The notes beneath the pieces were generated by a model, which saw nothing but the letters and a program-made list of their open reading frames with translations, made no database searches and was not told the origin of the DNA. A stretch of DNA of 37,377 nucleotides, taken from contig NZ_KB894011.1 of the NCBI RefSeq assembly GCF_000374345.1, forward strand, positions 1 through 37,377, written 5' to 3'. Positions 22,826 to 32,459 of this stretch are shown here, piece by piece. The stretch is from Heyndrickxia acidiproducens DSM 23148. GTDB taxonomy: Bacteria > Bacillota > Bacilli > Bacillales > Bacillaceae_C. A program made the translations under genes and the position numbers. Each line of letters starts with the position of its first letter. The stretch's first letter is position 1.

Positions 22826-25795
22826 ATGGCTGACAAGGAAAAAAACGTTGTCCTGAATTTTAAAATGGACGGCCAGGTTGAATATGCTGAAACACTTAAA
22901 GAGTTAAATATGATAATGAACAATGCGGCGAAAGAGTATAAAAATCATATTGCCGCGATGGGGAATGATGCGAGCGCAACGGACAAGCTACGGGCTGAAA
23001 AGAAAAAGCTTGAAATACAGATGGAAGCGGCCCAGAAACGGACTGCTAAATTGGCCGCAGAGTTTGAAGAAATGAGCAAAAACACCAATACCACATCCGG
23101 CCAGTTAAATAAGATGTACGGTAAGCTTTTGGACTCTGAACGTGCGGAATCGGCTTTGCAGAAATCCCTAGACCGTGTAAATGAAGGGCTTAGTGATGAA
23201 GCACAACAGGCGCGGGAAGCGCAAGATGTACTGGCTAAATTGAAAAATGAAAGTAAGCTCCTGGACTCCGAACAGAAAAATCTAACCAGTTCTTTTAAGC
23301 TGCAAAATGCGGAGCTTGGTGATAATGCAACTGAAGCCGAAAAAACAGAACTGGCCCAAAAACAGTTGACAAAGCAAATGGATCTAACCGATCGGGTTGT
23401 AAAAAATTTGGAGCAGCAACTGGAAGCAACGAAGAGGGTTTACGGTGACAATTCGATTGAAGTTAACCAGCTGGAAGCGAAAATTAATGACGCGAAAACG
23501 GCAATTGCAAAATTTGATAAAACGTTGGATGATGTTAAATCGAGCAGTGTAGCAGCCGGAGATGGAATGGCTGAGCTGGGCAAAAAGATTGATATTAATA
23601 ATTTGCTTGAGGCAACTGAATTACTTCAGGGCGTTACGGATAAAATAATTGAGCTCGGACAAACGGGGATGGATTCAGCCCTACAGTTTGGTGATTCCCA
23701 GACGAATTTGCAGGCGAATCTTGGGCTAACCGGTAAGGAAGTAGAAAAACTAAATGGTGTGGTAAATGATGTGTTTAAGAATGGCGTCGTTGGGTCCATG
23801 GACGAAGCCACACAAGCAGTAGTTTTGGTCAAACAGAGCTTTGGAGATCTCAACAATACTGATTTAGAGAACTTAACAAATAAAATTACTACAATATCAA
23901 AGCGTACTGGAACAGATGTGCAAGAGAATATTAATGCTGCAAGCAAACTTATGCAATCATTTGGTATTTCGGGGGATAAAGCATTAGATTTGATAACGGC
24001 CGGATACCAGAATGGCCTGAATAAAAGCGGTGATTTTTTAGACACGTTGAATGAATACAGTCCGCATTTTAAGGCGGCAGGTTATAGTGCAGATCAAATG
24101 CTTCAAATCATAAAAAATGGCATGGAAAATGGGGCCATGAATACCGATAAGGCAGCTGATGCAGTCAAGGAATTTCAAATTCGACTAGGGGATGGAAGCT
24201 TTTCCAAAATTATGGGGAGCTTTTCAAAAGATACGCAGAGCACATTTGAAAAATGGAAAGATGGTAAAGCGACGGTTGCGGATGTCGCCAATTCCGTATC
24301 TAAGGATTTAAACAAAATGTCGCCCACAGAACAGCAGAAAGCATTATCCCTACTTTCTAGTCAGTTTGAAGATTTAGGCATTGACGGGGCGAAAGCGCTG
24401 TTTAGTGTTGGTGATGCGTTTAAAGATACAACCGGTAAAGCTGATGAAATGGCAAAAAAAACTCCAGGGGAGAAATGGCAATCATCTTTGCGGGAACTGC
24501 AGCAGTCCCTACTTCCAATTGGGCAAAACCTTGTGGATGCTCTAACACCGGTTGTTGAGATGCTTGCGGAAATGGGGGGTTGGTTTGGAAAATTACCTGG
24601 CCCGGTTCAAACATTTATTACTGTTTTTGGCGGCTTATTGGCGATTGCGGCCGCATTAACCCCGGTTATTATCGCCCTGGCTGTTGCCATTGGATCCCTC
24701 GATATAGCCTTGCTGCCGATTATTGCAGTTGTTGTTGCGGTGGCAGCGGCGATTGCGGGGATAGTCTTAGTAATTCAAAACTGGGGGAAAATAACGGACT
24801 GGATTAGCGAAAAAATAGGTGCTTTTGCTCCACTTTTACTAGGTTTATTAGGCCCCTTTGGGTTGCTTATCGGCGCAGGAATTGCCTTGTATAAAAACTG
24901 GGATACACTCAAAAATAAAGCTGGAGAATTAAAAGACAAGGTAGTTAACAAGGTTAATGAATTAAAAGAGGGATTTGTAAATAAAATTAATGATTTAAAA
25001 AATGGTGCCGTCGGAAAATTTAATGACTTGAAGACGAAAGCCGGCAACGCTGTATCTAGTTTTAAAAATAATGTTATTAACAAGGCAAGTGAATTGAAAA
25101 CTGGCTTTGTCAATAAGGCTAATGATTTAAAAAATGGTGCCGTCAATAAATTCAATGATTTAAAGACGAAAGCGGGTAATTCGATCAGCAGCTTGAAAAA
25201 TAACGTGGTAGGAAAAGTCAATGATTTGAAAAGCAGCTTTGTTGATAAAGTAAACAGCTTAAAGAATAGCGCAGTAAGCAAATTTAATGATTTGAAAACT
25301 AAAGCTGGGAGTGCCATGAGCCAGGCAAAAAATAAAATTGTGGCTCCGATTGAGTCTGCTAAAAATAAGATTTCTGGCATAATCAGCAGGATAAAGGGAT
25401 TTTTCTCCGGATTACATTTAAAAATTCCGAAGATCAGCTTACCGCCGATGCCACATTTCAATATCAGCGGCAAGTTTTCACTAAAACCGCCGAGTGTGCC
25501 GAAGATTTCTGTTGACTGGCGGGCGAAAGGCGCCATTTTCACTGAGCCAACAATTTTTGGCGTTAATAATGGCCGGCTGCAGGGTGCTGGCGAAGCTGGG
25601 CCGGAAGCAGCACTTCCGTTAAATGATGAAACACTTGGAGCAATCGGCAAAGGGATTGCAGACAGTATGAATCTTGGAAGTAAAGGACCAGTTTATCTAC
25701 AGATTGACGGAAAAACGTTCGCGCAAATTATCGGTGATTATACGGATGCAGAGGGTGGCGTTCGGATTCGGAGAAAAGACAGGGGGCTAGCATAG
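22826..25795 (+). CDS. Tape measure protein
   Basis: Sets tail length and enters the host membrane at DNA ejection, 989 aa. Residues 1-240 are coiled coil (many Glu/Lys/Gln heptads), 270-560 a phage tape measure core, and about 592-690 a strongly hydrophobic zone of several membrane-like helices (FGGLLAIAAALTPVIIALAV, LLPIIAVVVAVAAAIAGIVL). Residues 695-840 are tandem repeats. The end (GAGEAGPEAALPLNDETLGA) is the conserved tape measure tail. GAGGTGAG precedes ATG 22826. Confidence 0.95.
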   Translation: MADKEKNVVLNFKMDGQVEYAETLKELNMIMNNAAKEYKNHIAAMGNDASATDKLRAEKKKLEIQMEAAQKRTAKLAAEFEEMSKNTNTTSGQLNKMYGKLLDSERAESALQKSLDRVNEGLSDEAQQAREAQDVLAKLKNESKLLDSEQKNLTSSFKLQNAELGDNATEAEKTELAQKQLTKQMDLTDRVVKNLEQQLEATKRVYGDNSIEVNQLEAKINDAKTAIAKFDKTLDDVKSSSVAAGDGMAELGKKIDINNLLEATELLQGVTDKIIELGQTGMDSALQFGDSQTNLQANLGLTGKEVEKLNGVVNDVFKNGVVGSMDEATQAVVLVKQSFGDLNNTDLENLTNKITTISKRTGTDVQENINAASKLMQSFGISGDKALDLITAGYQNGLNKSGDFLDTLNEYSPHFKAAGYSADQMLQIIKNGMENGAMNTDKAADAVKEFQIRLGDGSFSKIMGSFSKDTQSTFEKWKDGKATVADVANSVSKDLNKMSPTEQQKALSLLSSQFEDLGIDGAKALFSVGDAFKDTTGKADEMAKKTPGEKWQSSLRELQQSLLPIGQNLVDALTPVVEMLAEMGGWFGKLPGPVQTFITVFGGLLAIAAALTPVIIALAVAIGSLDIALLPIIAVVVAVAAAIAGIVLVIQNWGKITDWISEKIGAFAPLLLGLLGPFGLLIGAGIALYKNWDTLKNKAGELKDKVVNKVNELKEGFVNKINDLKNGAVGKFNDLKTKAGNAVSSFKNNVINKASELKTGFVNKANDLKNGAVNKFNDLKTKAGNSISSLKNNVVGKVNDLKSSFVDKVNSLKNSAVSKFNDLKTKAGSAMSQAKNKIVAPIESAKNKISGIISRIKGFFSGLHLKIPKISLPPMPHFNISGKFSLKPPSVPKISVDWRAKGAIFTEPTIFGVNNGRLQGAGEAGPEAALPLNDETLGAIGKGIADSMNLGSKGPVYLQIDGKTFAQIIGDYTDAEGGVRIRRKDRGLA
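24925..25330 (+). repeat. Tandem 43-residue coding repeats in the tape measure gene
   Basis: About three copies of a 129-base unit. AATGATTTAAAAAATGGTGC occurs identically at about 24992 and 25121, and a diverged copy follows near 25250. Each unit encodes NDLKNGAVxKFNDLKTKAG... with an inner 11-residue rhythm of amphipathic helix. Copy number would change tail length by fixed steps. Confidence 0.8.
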
Positions 25796-26512
25796 ATGTA
25801 CGGCATTACATTTAATGGCAAACACTCCTATCGTGACATGGGTTACACTATGCCCCCTGATGGCAGGGAAATTGGTTTTCCTGCCAAAGAAAAAATTGTC
25901 GTTAGAGTGCCTTACTCCAATACTGAATATGATTTTAGTGAAATTTATGGGTCCCAAGTGTATGGATCTCGAACGCTGAAATTCACATTTAATGTTCTTA
26001 AGTGGGGAAACTGGACACCTGAAGCTCTACAGGTTGAAAAAACGAAACTGATTAATTGGTTAATGAATAGCCACGGAAGGCAAAAGCTGTATGATGATGT
26101 CATGCCTGGCTATTATTATTTGGCGGAAGCCGAAAGCGATACTGATTTTCAGGACGATTTTGAGACTGGAACGCTGACAGTAACATTCAGAGCATATCCA
26201 TTTATGATCTCTGAACTTCCAGAAGGAAATGATATTTGGGATGATTTTAATTTCGACTTAGACGTTGCACAGGATGTCAGTTTCAATGTGAGTGGTTCTT
26301 TGACTGTCACATTGATTAATTCTGGAGCGCCTGACGTTATTCCGGAAATTACTGCATCAAATCAAATGATAATTGACAAAGACGGTGTGAAGTACACTGT
26401 TACATCTGGAAAAACTAAAGACCAAGATTTTGTACTAAAATCAGGTGAAAATAACCTTGAAATAAGTGGAACGGGGACAATCTCCTTTAAGTTCTATAAG
26501 GAGCTGATTTGA
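25796..26512 (+). CDS. Distal tail protein (Dit)
   Basis: Baseplate hub ring at the tail tip, 238 aa. The N-terminal half is the Dit ring domain (MYGITFNGKHSYRDMGYTM...GSRTLKFTFNVL...HGRQKLYDDVMPGYYYLAEAESDTDF...LTVTFRAYPFM). The rest is a galectin-like beta domain. It starts one base after the tape measure stop and shares a base with the next gene's start. Confidence 0.88.
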   Translation: MYGITFNGKHSYRDMGYTMPPDGREIGFPAKEKIVVRVPYSNTEYDFSEIYGSQVYGSRTLKFTFNVLKWGNWTPEALQVEKTKLINWLMNSHGRQKLYDDVMPGYYYLAEAESDTDFQDDFETGTLTVTFRAYPFMISELPEGNDIWDDFNFDLDVAQDVSFNVSGSLTVTLINSGAPDVIPEITASNQMIIDKDGVKYTVTSGKTKDQDFVLKSGENNLEISGTGTISFKFYKELI

Positions 26513-28044
26513 TGTATAAGGTCACAATTGTAAATGATGGAATAGAGACAATAATTCACGGTGCCAACGTAAATGGTTTGAAATTAGCAACCGGGATTGT
26601 AAAAAAAGAAATCAATGCTATTGATTCATTTAATTTTTCTTTCTATATGGGCAACCCGGGCTATGGAAAAATAAAACCTTTGAAAACGTTGATCCGCATC
26701 CTGAATATGAAAACAGGGAAATATGAGTTTGAAGGTCGCGTACTGGGTCCGAGTGAAAGCATGGATGACTCCGGACTGCATAGCGCGGCATATGACTGTG
26801 AGGGCGAGCTCGGATATCTCCACGACAGTATGCAGCGGCACCTTAAATTCCGTGGATCCCCGGAAGATTTGCTTAAAACAATCATTGAATATCACAATTT
26901 ACAAGTTGAAACTTACAAGCAGTTTCAGGTTGGCCAGGTGACGGTTACGGATCCGAATAATTACATGTATCTTTACTTATCAGCTGAAAAGGATACCTTT
27001 GACACGATTAAAGAAAATTTGATTGATAAATTAGGTGGCGAACTTCAAATTCGAAAGGAAAATGGGGTTCGCTTTTTAGATTATTTGGTAAGCATCGGCG
27101 AGGAAAAGAGTACTGAAATCCGGATTGCTAAGAACTTAATTAGTATTAGTCGGGATATAGATCCAACTCAGATAATCACACGTCTTACACCTCTAGGCGC
27201 CAGGATCGAATCAGAAAATAAATCTGATACAGATGCATCTGAAGCACGCCTCACCATTGAGTCGGTGAATAATGGCAAACCATACATTGATTCGCCAGCA
27301 CTAATTGCGGAGTTCGGAATTCAGGGTGGATCCGTGACATGGGATGACGTAACACAAGCAAGTAATCTTTTATCTAAAGGTAAGGCTTTTTTTTCGACAC
27401 AGACAACCGCCTTAATACAGTATCAATTGTCAGCGCTGGATTTATTTTTGATTGGGCTTGATATTGATCAATTTGATGTTGGCAACTCATACCCGGTCAT
27501 TAATCCTATAATGGCCATAAATGAACGACTACGGGTGGTTGGGAAACAGCTGGATATTAACAACCCACATAATGCGGCTCTGACAATCGGAGATAAGTTT
27601 AAAACATTAAATGAATACCAGTCGGAAATGAACGCATCGGCCAAAAGAATTACTGAATTGCAGATTACGGTTAACCGGCAGATGCAAACGATAGGTAGCC
27701 TAAAAACTGAATTAGAGTCGGTAAACGCAGCAGTAACGAGTGTGCAACAGTCAATTTCAGAAAGCGATATTCCGGGTTTACAACAAGCGGTAAATGATCT
27801 GCAATCAGCGGTAAATGATCTGAATCAAACTGTAGATGGGATACCGACATATAATTTAGCGACATCGACAGCAGACGGGCTTATGAGCAAAGATGACAAA
27901 GGCAAACTCGATTTAATTACAGTCCTAAGCACCATTGATTTGGATGCTTTAAAAGCAAAATTAGATCTTATTACCGTTATAAAAGCTGTGGACTTGGATG
28001 ACTTGGTTAATAGAGTTGTAGCCTTGGAAGGAGGGACTGCTTAA
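26512..28044 (+). CDS. Tail-associated protein (Tal, endopeptidase-tail type)
   Basis: 510 aa, trimeric tail-tip protein below Dit. The first 350 residues match the prophage endopeptidase tail family (INAIDSFNFSFYMGNPGYGKIKPLKTLIRI, FEGRVLGPSESMDDSGLHSAAYDCEGELGYLHDS, LTPLGARIE). After about residue 365 it is coiled coil and linker, with QQAVNDLQSAVNDLNQTVDG and two LDLITV repeats. No clear lytic domain is fused. ATG 26512 has AAGGAG nine bases upstream. Confidence 0.88.
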   Translation: MYKVTIVNDGIETIIHGANVNGLKLATGIVKKEINAIDSFNFSFYMGNPGYGKIKPLKTLIRILNMKTGKYEFEGRVLGPSESMDDSGLHSAAYDCEGELGYLHDSMQRHLKFRGSPEDLLKTIIEYHNLQVETYKQFQVGQVTVTDPNNYMYLYLSAEKDTFDTIKENLIDKLGGELQIRKENGVRFLDYLVSIGEEKSTEIRIAKNLISISRDIDPTQIITRLTPLGARIESENKSDTDASEARLTIESVNNGKPYIDSPALIAEFGIQGGSVTWDDVTQASNLLSKGKAFFSTQTTALIQYQLSALDLFLIGLDIDQFDVGNSYPVINPIMAINERLRVVGKQLDINNPHNAALTIGDKFKTLNEYQSEMNASAKRITELQITVNRQMQTIGSLKTELESVNAAVTSVQQSISESDIPGLQQAVNDLQSAVNDLNQTVDGIPTYNLATSTADGLMSKDDKGKLDLITVLSTIDLDALKAKLDLITVIKAVDLDDLVNRVVALEGGTA

Positions 28045-28045
28045 A

Positions 28046-29341
28046 ATGGCAATACCAAGCGTAATTAAAGACTTAGCAAACAAGGTTAGAACAGCAGTTT
28101 ACGGAAAAGATGTACGCGAATCCATTGCGAAGAGCATGGAGACTACGAGCGATGTAGCGGATCAAGCGAAGACGGCTGCTGAGTATCAAATCGGTCGTGT
28201 TGATAATCTGATAAGAAACAACCCTCAGCCAAGCGAAGTTGTGGACTTAAGATACGATACTGAAGGTGTAGAGCATCCCACAGCAAGCGCCAGGGCAGCA
28301 TCTGATTATAATAAAGTTACCGCGCAGTTGGCGGAAACTTCTTCACAGCTAAATGTTTTAAATCAGACTGTCTTGCCACATAAATTGACTTATAAAACTG
28401 TTTCTATCACAACAGGTATGTATGGTACTCAAAAACCAGGCATGACAAGTTGGCAACATATTGCAAAACAAGGGGCACATGCAACTTTGTGTGTGATGGT
28501 TAATGTCACAAGCGACACTGACGTAAGCCCTCAAATGATTCCGGACGATTTGTTTAATAGCACATTGCTAGATGCAAAAAGTAATAATGTGCCGATTGAT
28601 ATGGTAAAGCTTCATATCGGTTTGAATTGGAGTGACGGATACGATAGAGGAAATTACCATATAACAGGCGATGATGTTGCCACATTTTTCACTAACTGGC
28701 AATCAATTTGTTTGCATTATGCCGATTTATGTATAAAAAATGATATTCCTCTCTTATGTGTGGGCTGTGAGCAATACAATCAGACGCACAATAGTCTGAT
28801 AAGCTACTGGCAAGCATTAGTAGACGCTGTGAGATCAGCATACCCATCGTTGAAACTTTTATATGCTCCGAAATGGTGGGAAGCAGTCGATGCTGAAAAA
28901 CAACAAATTCATAGCTTGATGGACTATATCGGAGCAAATTGCTATTTATGTTATCAGCAAGAGCCACTATCTGAGAAAACACCAATTATAGATGAAATTA
29001 CAAAAGCCTTTTACTATCAATATAACGGAGTAAATTATGCTGAAGCACTTCAAAACTTATCAATTCAGTTGAATAAAAAAGTGTTTATAACAGAAATAGG
29101 TTGTATGCCGATTGATACGGGATTGCAGTCGGTTACACCTCCAAACTACAGTACGGCTACTCAAAATTATGATGCAGTCACATGGTTAATGAAAGCAGCT
29201 TTTTCAACGTTATTCAGATTGCAATGCATAGACGGCTTCGCATGGTGGCACGTAGACTCACCATTTAAATATTTTAATGATAGTGAGACAACAACAGCCG
29301 AACAGTTTATGATCGACTATGTGAAAGGCGGATTGATTTAA
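28046..29341 (+). CDS. Receptor-binding tail protein with BppU-type N-terminus and glycosidase-like TIM barrel
   Basis: 431 aa. Residues 1-60 (LANKVRTAVYGKDVRESIAKSMETTSDVADQA) are the baseplate anchor found on many Bacillus phage receptor-binding proteins. From about 113 on a TIM-barrel glycoside hydrolase is seen, closest in my reading to GH113 beta-mannanases: VKLHIGLNW, a candidate acid/base E242 in CVGCEQYN, a barrel strand LLYAPKWWE, candidate nucleophile E350 in VFITEIGCMP, and GFAWWHVDSPF near the end. It probably binds or cuts cell-surface glycan during adsorption. Substrate is not deducible. Confidence 0.75.
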   Translation: MAIPSVIKDLANKVRTAVYGKDVRESIAKSMETTSDVADQAKTAAEYQIGRVDNLIRNNPQPSEVVDLRYDTEGVEHPTASARAASDYNKVTAQLAETSSQLNVLNQTVLPHKLTYKTVSITTGMYGTQKPGMTSWQHIAKQGAHATLCVMVNVTSDTDVSPQMIPDDLFNSTLLDAKSNNVPIDMVKLHIGLNWSDGYDRGNYHITGDDVATFFTNWQSICLHYADLCIKNDIPLLCVGCEQYNQTHNSLISYWQALVDAVRSAYPSLKLLYAPKWWEAVDAEKQQIHSLMDYIGANCYLCYQQEPLSEKTPIIDEITKAFYYQYNGVNYAEALQNLSIQLNKKVFITEIGCMPIDTGLQSVTPPNYSTATQNYDAVTWLMKAAFSTLFRLQCIDGFAWWHVDSPFKYFNDSETTTAEQFMIDYVKGGLI

Positions 29342-29342
29342 A

Positions 29343-30320
29343 TTGTCATTGGATGAACGAAAAATTTTAACAAGTGATAACCATAATTCAAACGGTAATC
29401 CCCATACACAATACACAAACTTTATTAGTTTTACGACCCCGCAATTTAGTTCTGTTGGATTTGTAAAGATATTTGATTGCCCTATTCAGGCAGATTTGAG
29501 TACCATTGATGAGTCTAGCCGGACATTATCGAGACTATCATTTACGGCAATCGTATCTGATGAATCCAGCGATGCTGATTATCAAGAAAAATGCTTTTTA
29601 GATGTAAAGTTTAGGATAAAAAGTTCAACATCAGGGGTGGTAGCAAAAATAGCGACTACACCACTTTCACATTCACAAGGGATGCAAATTTACGCTACAT
29701 TGTGCTATAAGCAAATAAGTAATGATCCTCTTATTTATCAGGTGCAGGTATATGTATATGTTCCGGTTATATATACCCACTTACGTTTTGTATTTCTTGA
29801 TTTTTACACTCGTAACATGCCAGATGACGCACAAAATCCATTTTCTATTTTAAATGAGTATGCAGTTAGCGGATCAGAAAACGTTAACGTGTATAACCGT
29901 ATAAATGGTTTTCTCGGGCAAAACATTTTAAACTCATCAATTATTACGTCCATGCCCTCAGATTATACACAGATCAGTACTTTGTACGATCAAAATGACA
30001 AAATGACTTATACTGGGGGATTAAATATGTCCATCTACCCGGAAACTCGATACATTTTAGTCGGCGCTTCGAGCAAGCAAACATTAACAACAATAATGAT
30101 TCATAATTTCAACAGGGATGATGCCCGTGTTCCAGAGGTTACATTAATTTTCTATAATACACAAACACAAGTTGTTAATACGGGAAACATTGATACTTCG
30201 GAAACACCTTGGGGAATAGTACTTAAAGGTAGAGCAAATGCTGTCCCAACAGGAAAAGGAGACACGTTAACTCTTAGATTTAACGGAACAAAGTGGATTG
30301 AAATAGCAAGGAATTTTTAA
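29343..30320 (+). CDS. Tail fibre protein
   Basis: 325 aa, starting at TTG 29343 one base after the preceding stop. Residues 10-25 hold NHNSNGNPHTQY, a motif frequent at the start of Gram-positive phage fibre and spike proteins. The rest is beta-rich with many Ser, Thr and Tyr and ends in LTLRFNGTKWIEIARNF, a common fibre end. It may form the second adsorption device next to the glycosidase-like protein. Confidence 0.7.
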   Translation: MSLDERKILTSDNHNSNGNPHTQYTNFISFTTPQFSSVGFVKIFDCPIQADLSTIDESSRTLSRLSFTAIVSDESSDADYQEKCFLDVKFRIKSSTSGVVAKIATTPLSHSQGMQIYATLCYKQISNDPLIYQVQVYVYVPVIYTHLRFVFLDFYTRNMPDDAQNPFSILNEYAVSGSENVNVYNRINGFLGQNILNSSIITSMPSDYTQISTLYDQNDKMTYTGGLNMSIYPETRYILVGASSKQTLTTIMIHNFNRDDARVPEVTLIFYNTQTQVVNTGNIDTSETPWGIVLKGRANAVPTGKGDTLTLRFNGTKWIEIARNF

Positions 30321-30333
30321 GGAGGAAGATAAA

Positions 30334-30615
30334 ATGGCATTAAGTAAACATTATTCAAAGATTGTATTTGGGCAAGAAATAAATTTTGAAAATGCTTATT
30401 TCCAAATTACTTATTTTTCAGGACTTAAAGAAGTCGCACTCCAGCTAACTGTGTATGATTCAAGTGCAAAAGAAAATGTAATTGACCAACTGACGTTTTC
30501 TTTTATTCCTGGTTATTCGAATTCTGCTAAAAACATATTAATACAAGGATACGAGTATTTAAAAACACTGAATGAATTTGAAAACTCGATCGATGTGTTG
30601 GAAGGCGGTGTATAG
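30334..30615 (+). CDS. Small tail-region protein, unknown
   Basis: 93 aa with excellent AAGGAGG before ATG 30334. Predicted beta-rich (YFQITYFSGLKEVALQLTVYDSS) with a helical end (NSAKNILIQGYEYLKTLNEFENSI). It lies at the end of the tail operon. I see no known family, but position suggests a baseplate or fibre accessory protein. Confidence 0.6.
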   Translation: MALSKHYSKIVFGQEINFENAYFQITYFSGLKEVALQLTVYDSSAKENVIDQLTFSFIPGYSNSAKNILIQGYEYLKTLNEFENSIDVLEGGV

Positions 30616-30684
30616 GTTAAGAATCATTATTCCTGTACATTTTTATAAAAAGGTCTGTCACAATTTTAAGCTTTGGTATTTCAT

Positions 30685-30711
30685 TTGCAAAAAATTAGTG
30701 TAAAATATAAG
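30685..30711 (+). promoter_or_regulatory. Candidate promoter of the Wzy-like cassette
   Basis: TTGCAA (30685-30690) and TATAAG (30706-30711), 15 bases apart, lie in the AT-rich gap before the 30741 gene. The spacing is short and the boxes imperfect, so this is tentative. Confidence 0.35.
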
Positions 30712-30740
30712 CGACTATATAGAAATTGAGGTGACACCCT

Positions 30741-32069
30741 TTGCTTGGAGTAATTTTTAAAAAGGCTTTTATTTTAAGCTTTATTTTGCTTTTATTTATG
30801 TTAGTTGCAAAGAAAATGCTTTTACAACTATATATTTTGGTGGGTGAAAAAAGCTTTTTTTTATTTTCAAACAGCTATGCTCTAATATTAATGCTAATAA
30901 TGATAACTGTTTTAGTTTTTAAAAAAATCGCATTTGCGAAGAACACTGAAATTTCCATTTACTATGCTCCATTATTATTATTAGCATCATTAATAGGAAT
31001 TTTTTTGGTATCATCATTATACAACGGCTCAACTGCATTTAGTTATCAGCATATGTTTTGGATAATATTTAGTTCTTACTTTAGCACAATATTTGTTTTG
31101 CTTACTGCATCTTTAAAAATCAACTTTTTAAATTATAAGGTAATGAGCAAGATTACTATTTTTTTCTCCATGTTTCAATGCGCATTAGGAGTATATCAGT
31201 ATATTACATTAAACCCAATCTTTGCAGTGAATTATAAAGGTGAATCAGTTTTAAATCCCATTTTTTATTTAAATGGGACAAGCTCATCAAATGACTATTT
31301 TTTAGCACTAGGTGCTAAAATAAGAGCATTTGGAATGACAGATAGTGGGCTAACGCTTGGTCTATTTGCTTTGCTATGCCTTTCAATTCTGATGTTTAAG
31401 AAAATGAACCGTCTCAAAAAATTGTTATTAGTACTGTTTCTCATATCCGCAGTTTACATGACCCTTACACGTATAGTATATTTAACTTTATTTTTACTAC
31501 TAATTTATATGTTTTTGTTAAGGAAAAATCAAATTAAAACGGCTAAATTTATTTACTTTTGCTCATTATTAATCCAAGTAACATATCCGCTGTTCATATA
31601 TAAGGTAATAAACATTATACTTGGTATATTGAGCAGTCACACATTTATCACCATTGGCAGCAGAATATCAGGATATAGTTATTTCTTGCAAAATGTACAT
31701 CTTGATATAATCAAAACTTTATTTGGTTCAAATTATGTGAGCCATACTGTTGACTTTAATACATCTTTCACGGTAGATAATGAATTTTTAAAAATATTTT
31801 TAGATATTGGGATAGTTGGTTATATAATAGTTATGTTTATTTTTACTTATTACCTTTTTGATGCACTGAATTGTTCGAAAAATGCACGATATAATGTAAG
31901 TTTGTATAAGGGGTTAGTTTGTTTTTTATTAACATTTCCGTTTTTGGGGATAGTAAATGTTGGTAACTATTTCTACTTTCCATGCTTGCTTTTGCTTCTC
32001 TTATCTAAATACAACATTGAAAATGAAAACCAAAGTGTTACCGCGCAGTTGGATCATACTGCGCGGTAA
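30741..32069 (+). CDS. Wzy/O-antigen-ligase-like polytopic membrane protein (moron)
   Basis: 442 aa with roughly ten to twelve hydrophobic helices. The last large loop and helix, SRISGYSYFLQNVHLDIIKTLFG then VDNEFLKIFLDIGIVGYIIV, has the layout of the conserved region in O-antigen ligases and Wzy polymerases ([H/D]NEFL...D.GIVG). Such enzymes join or polymerise lipid-linked sugar repeats at the outer face of the membrane. Start is TTG 30741 with GAGGTGA seven bases upstream. It is very rich in A and T, lies between tail and lysis genes, and has no structural role in a tail, so lysogenic conversion of surface polysaccharide is the best reading. The exact reaction is not provable here. Confidence 0.68.
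   Translation: MLGVIFKKAFILSFILLLFMLVAKKMLLQLYILVGEKSFFLFSNSYALILMLIMITVLVFKKIAFAKNTEISIYYAPLLLLASLIGIFLVSSLYNGSTAFSYQHMFWIIFSSYFSTIFVLLTASLKINFLNYKVMSKITIFFSMFQCALGVYQYITLNPIFAVNYKGESVLNPIFYLNGTSSSNDYFLALGAKIRAFGMTDSGLTLGLFALLCLSILMFKKMNRLKKLLLVLFLISAVYMTLTRIVYLTLFLLLIYMFLLRKNQIKTAKFIYFCSLLIQVTYPLFIYKVINIILGILSSHTFITIGSRISGYSYFLQNVHLDIIKTLFGSNYVSHTVDFNTSFTVDNEFLKIFLDIGIVGYIIVMFIFTYYLFDALNCSKNARYNVSLYKGLVCFLLTFPFLGIVNVGNYFYFPCLLLLLLSKYNIENENQSVTAQLDHTAR
32040..32067. other. GC-rich stem-loop across the stop codon of the Wzy-like gene
   Basis: ACCGCGCAGT and ACTGCGCGGT form a perfect ten-pair stem around an eight-base loop. Six A follow, so it lacks the T run of a plus-strand terminator. It stands out in an AT-rich cassette and may slow decay of the messenger or be a recombination scar. 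Confidence 0.7.
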
Positions 32070-32147
32070 AAAATTCAGGATTTTTGCAGGAATAGCATTC
32101 TTTTATGTCGAATAGTCGAATATAGGCAGGTGAAGGAGGGATATATT

Positions 32148-32459
32148 TTGAATAAAACAATAGCAAATCATACTATAGGATTATATTTACTCGCTGTCAA
32201 TGGGTTATTAGACAAGGGTAAAAAGGAAAAATTAGATGATATTAATAAAGCGTTAGAGAAAAAAACAGTATTTGATATCTTAGAGGCTAAATACGGTGAT
32301 GTTCAACCTTTTGATTTTATTGAAAGAGATCAAGTGCATGAATTACTTTATGAAATGTGGGCCACTTTTGAAGGAGAAGAAAGTCGGAAGTTTTGGGTTA
32401 ATGACAATGGATTATGTTTATTGGTAGCTTATTTAAATGAATTAATTGTTAAATATTAA
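32148..32459 (+). CDS. Unknown small protein behind the Wzy-like gene
   Basis: 103 aa from TTG 32148, seven bases after AAGGAGGG. A GTG at 32130 lies on the far side of that ribosome site. Mostly helical, mixed charge (LYLLAVNGLLDKGKKEKLDD...FDFIERDQVHELLYEMWATF). AT-rich like its neighbour. No family recognised. It shares the cassette and terminator with the Wzy-like gene. Confidence 0.6.
   Translation: MNKTIANHTIGLYLLAVNGLLDKGKKEKLDDINKALEKKTVFDILEAKYGDVQPFDFIERDQVHELLYEMWATFEGEESRKFWVNDNGLCLLVAYLNELIVKY

Noticed and set aside
24775..25650. Minus-strand frame of 291 codons opposite the tape measure repeats.
   Set aside because: Its repeats (KSLNLLTAPFF type) mirror the plus-strand repeats, and there is no promoter or ribosome site.
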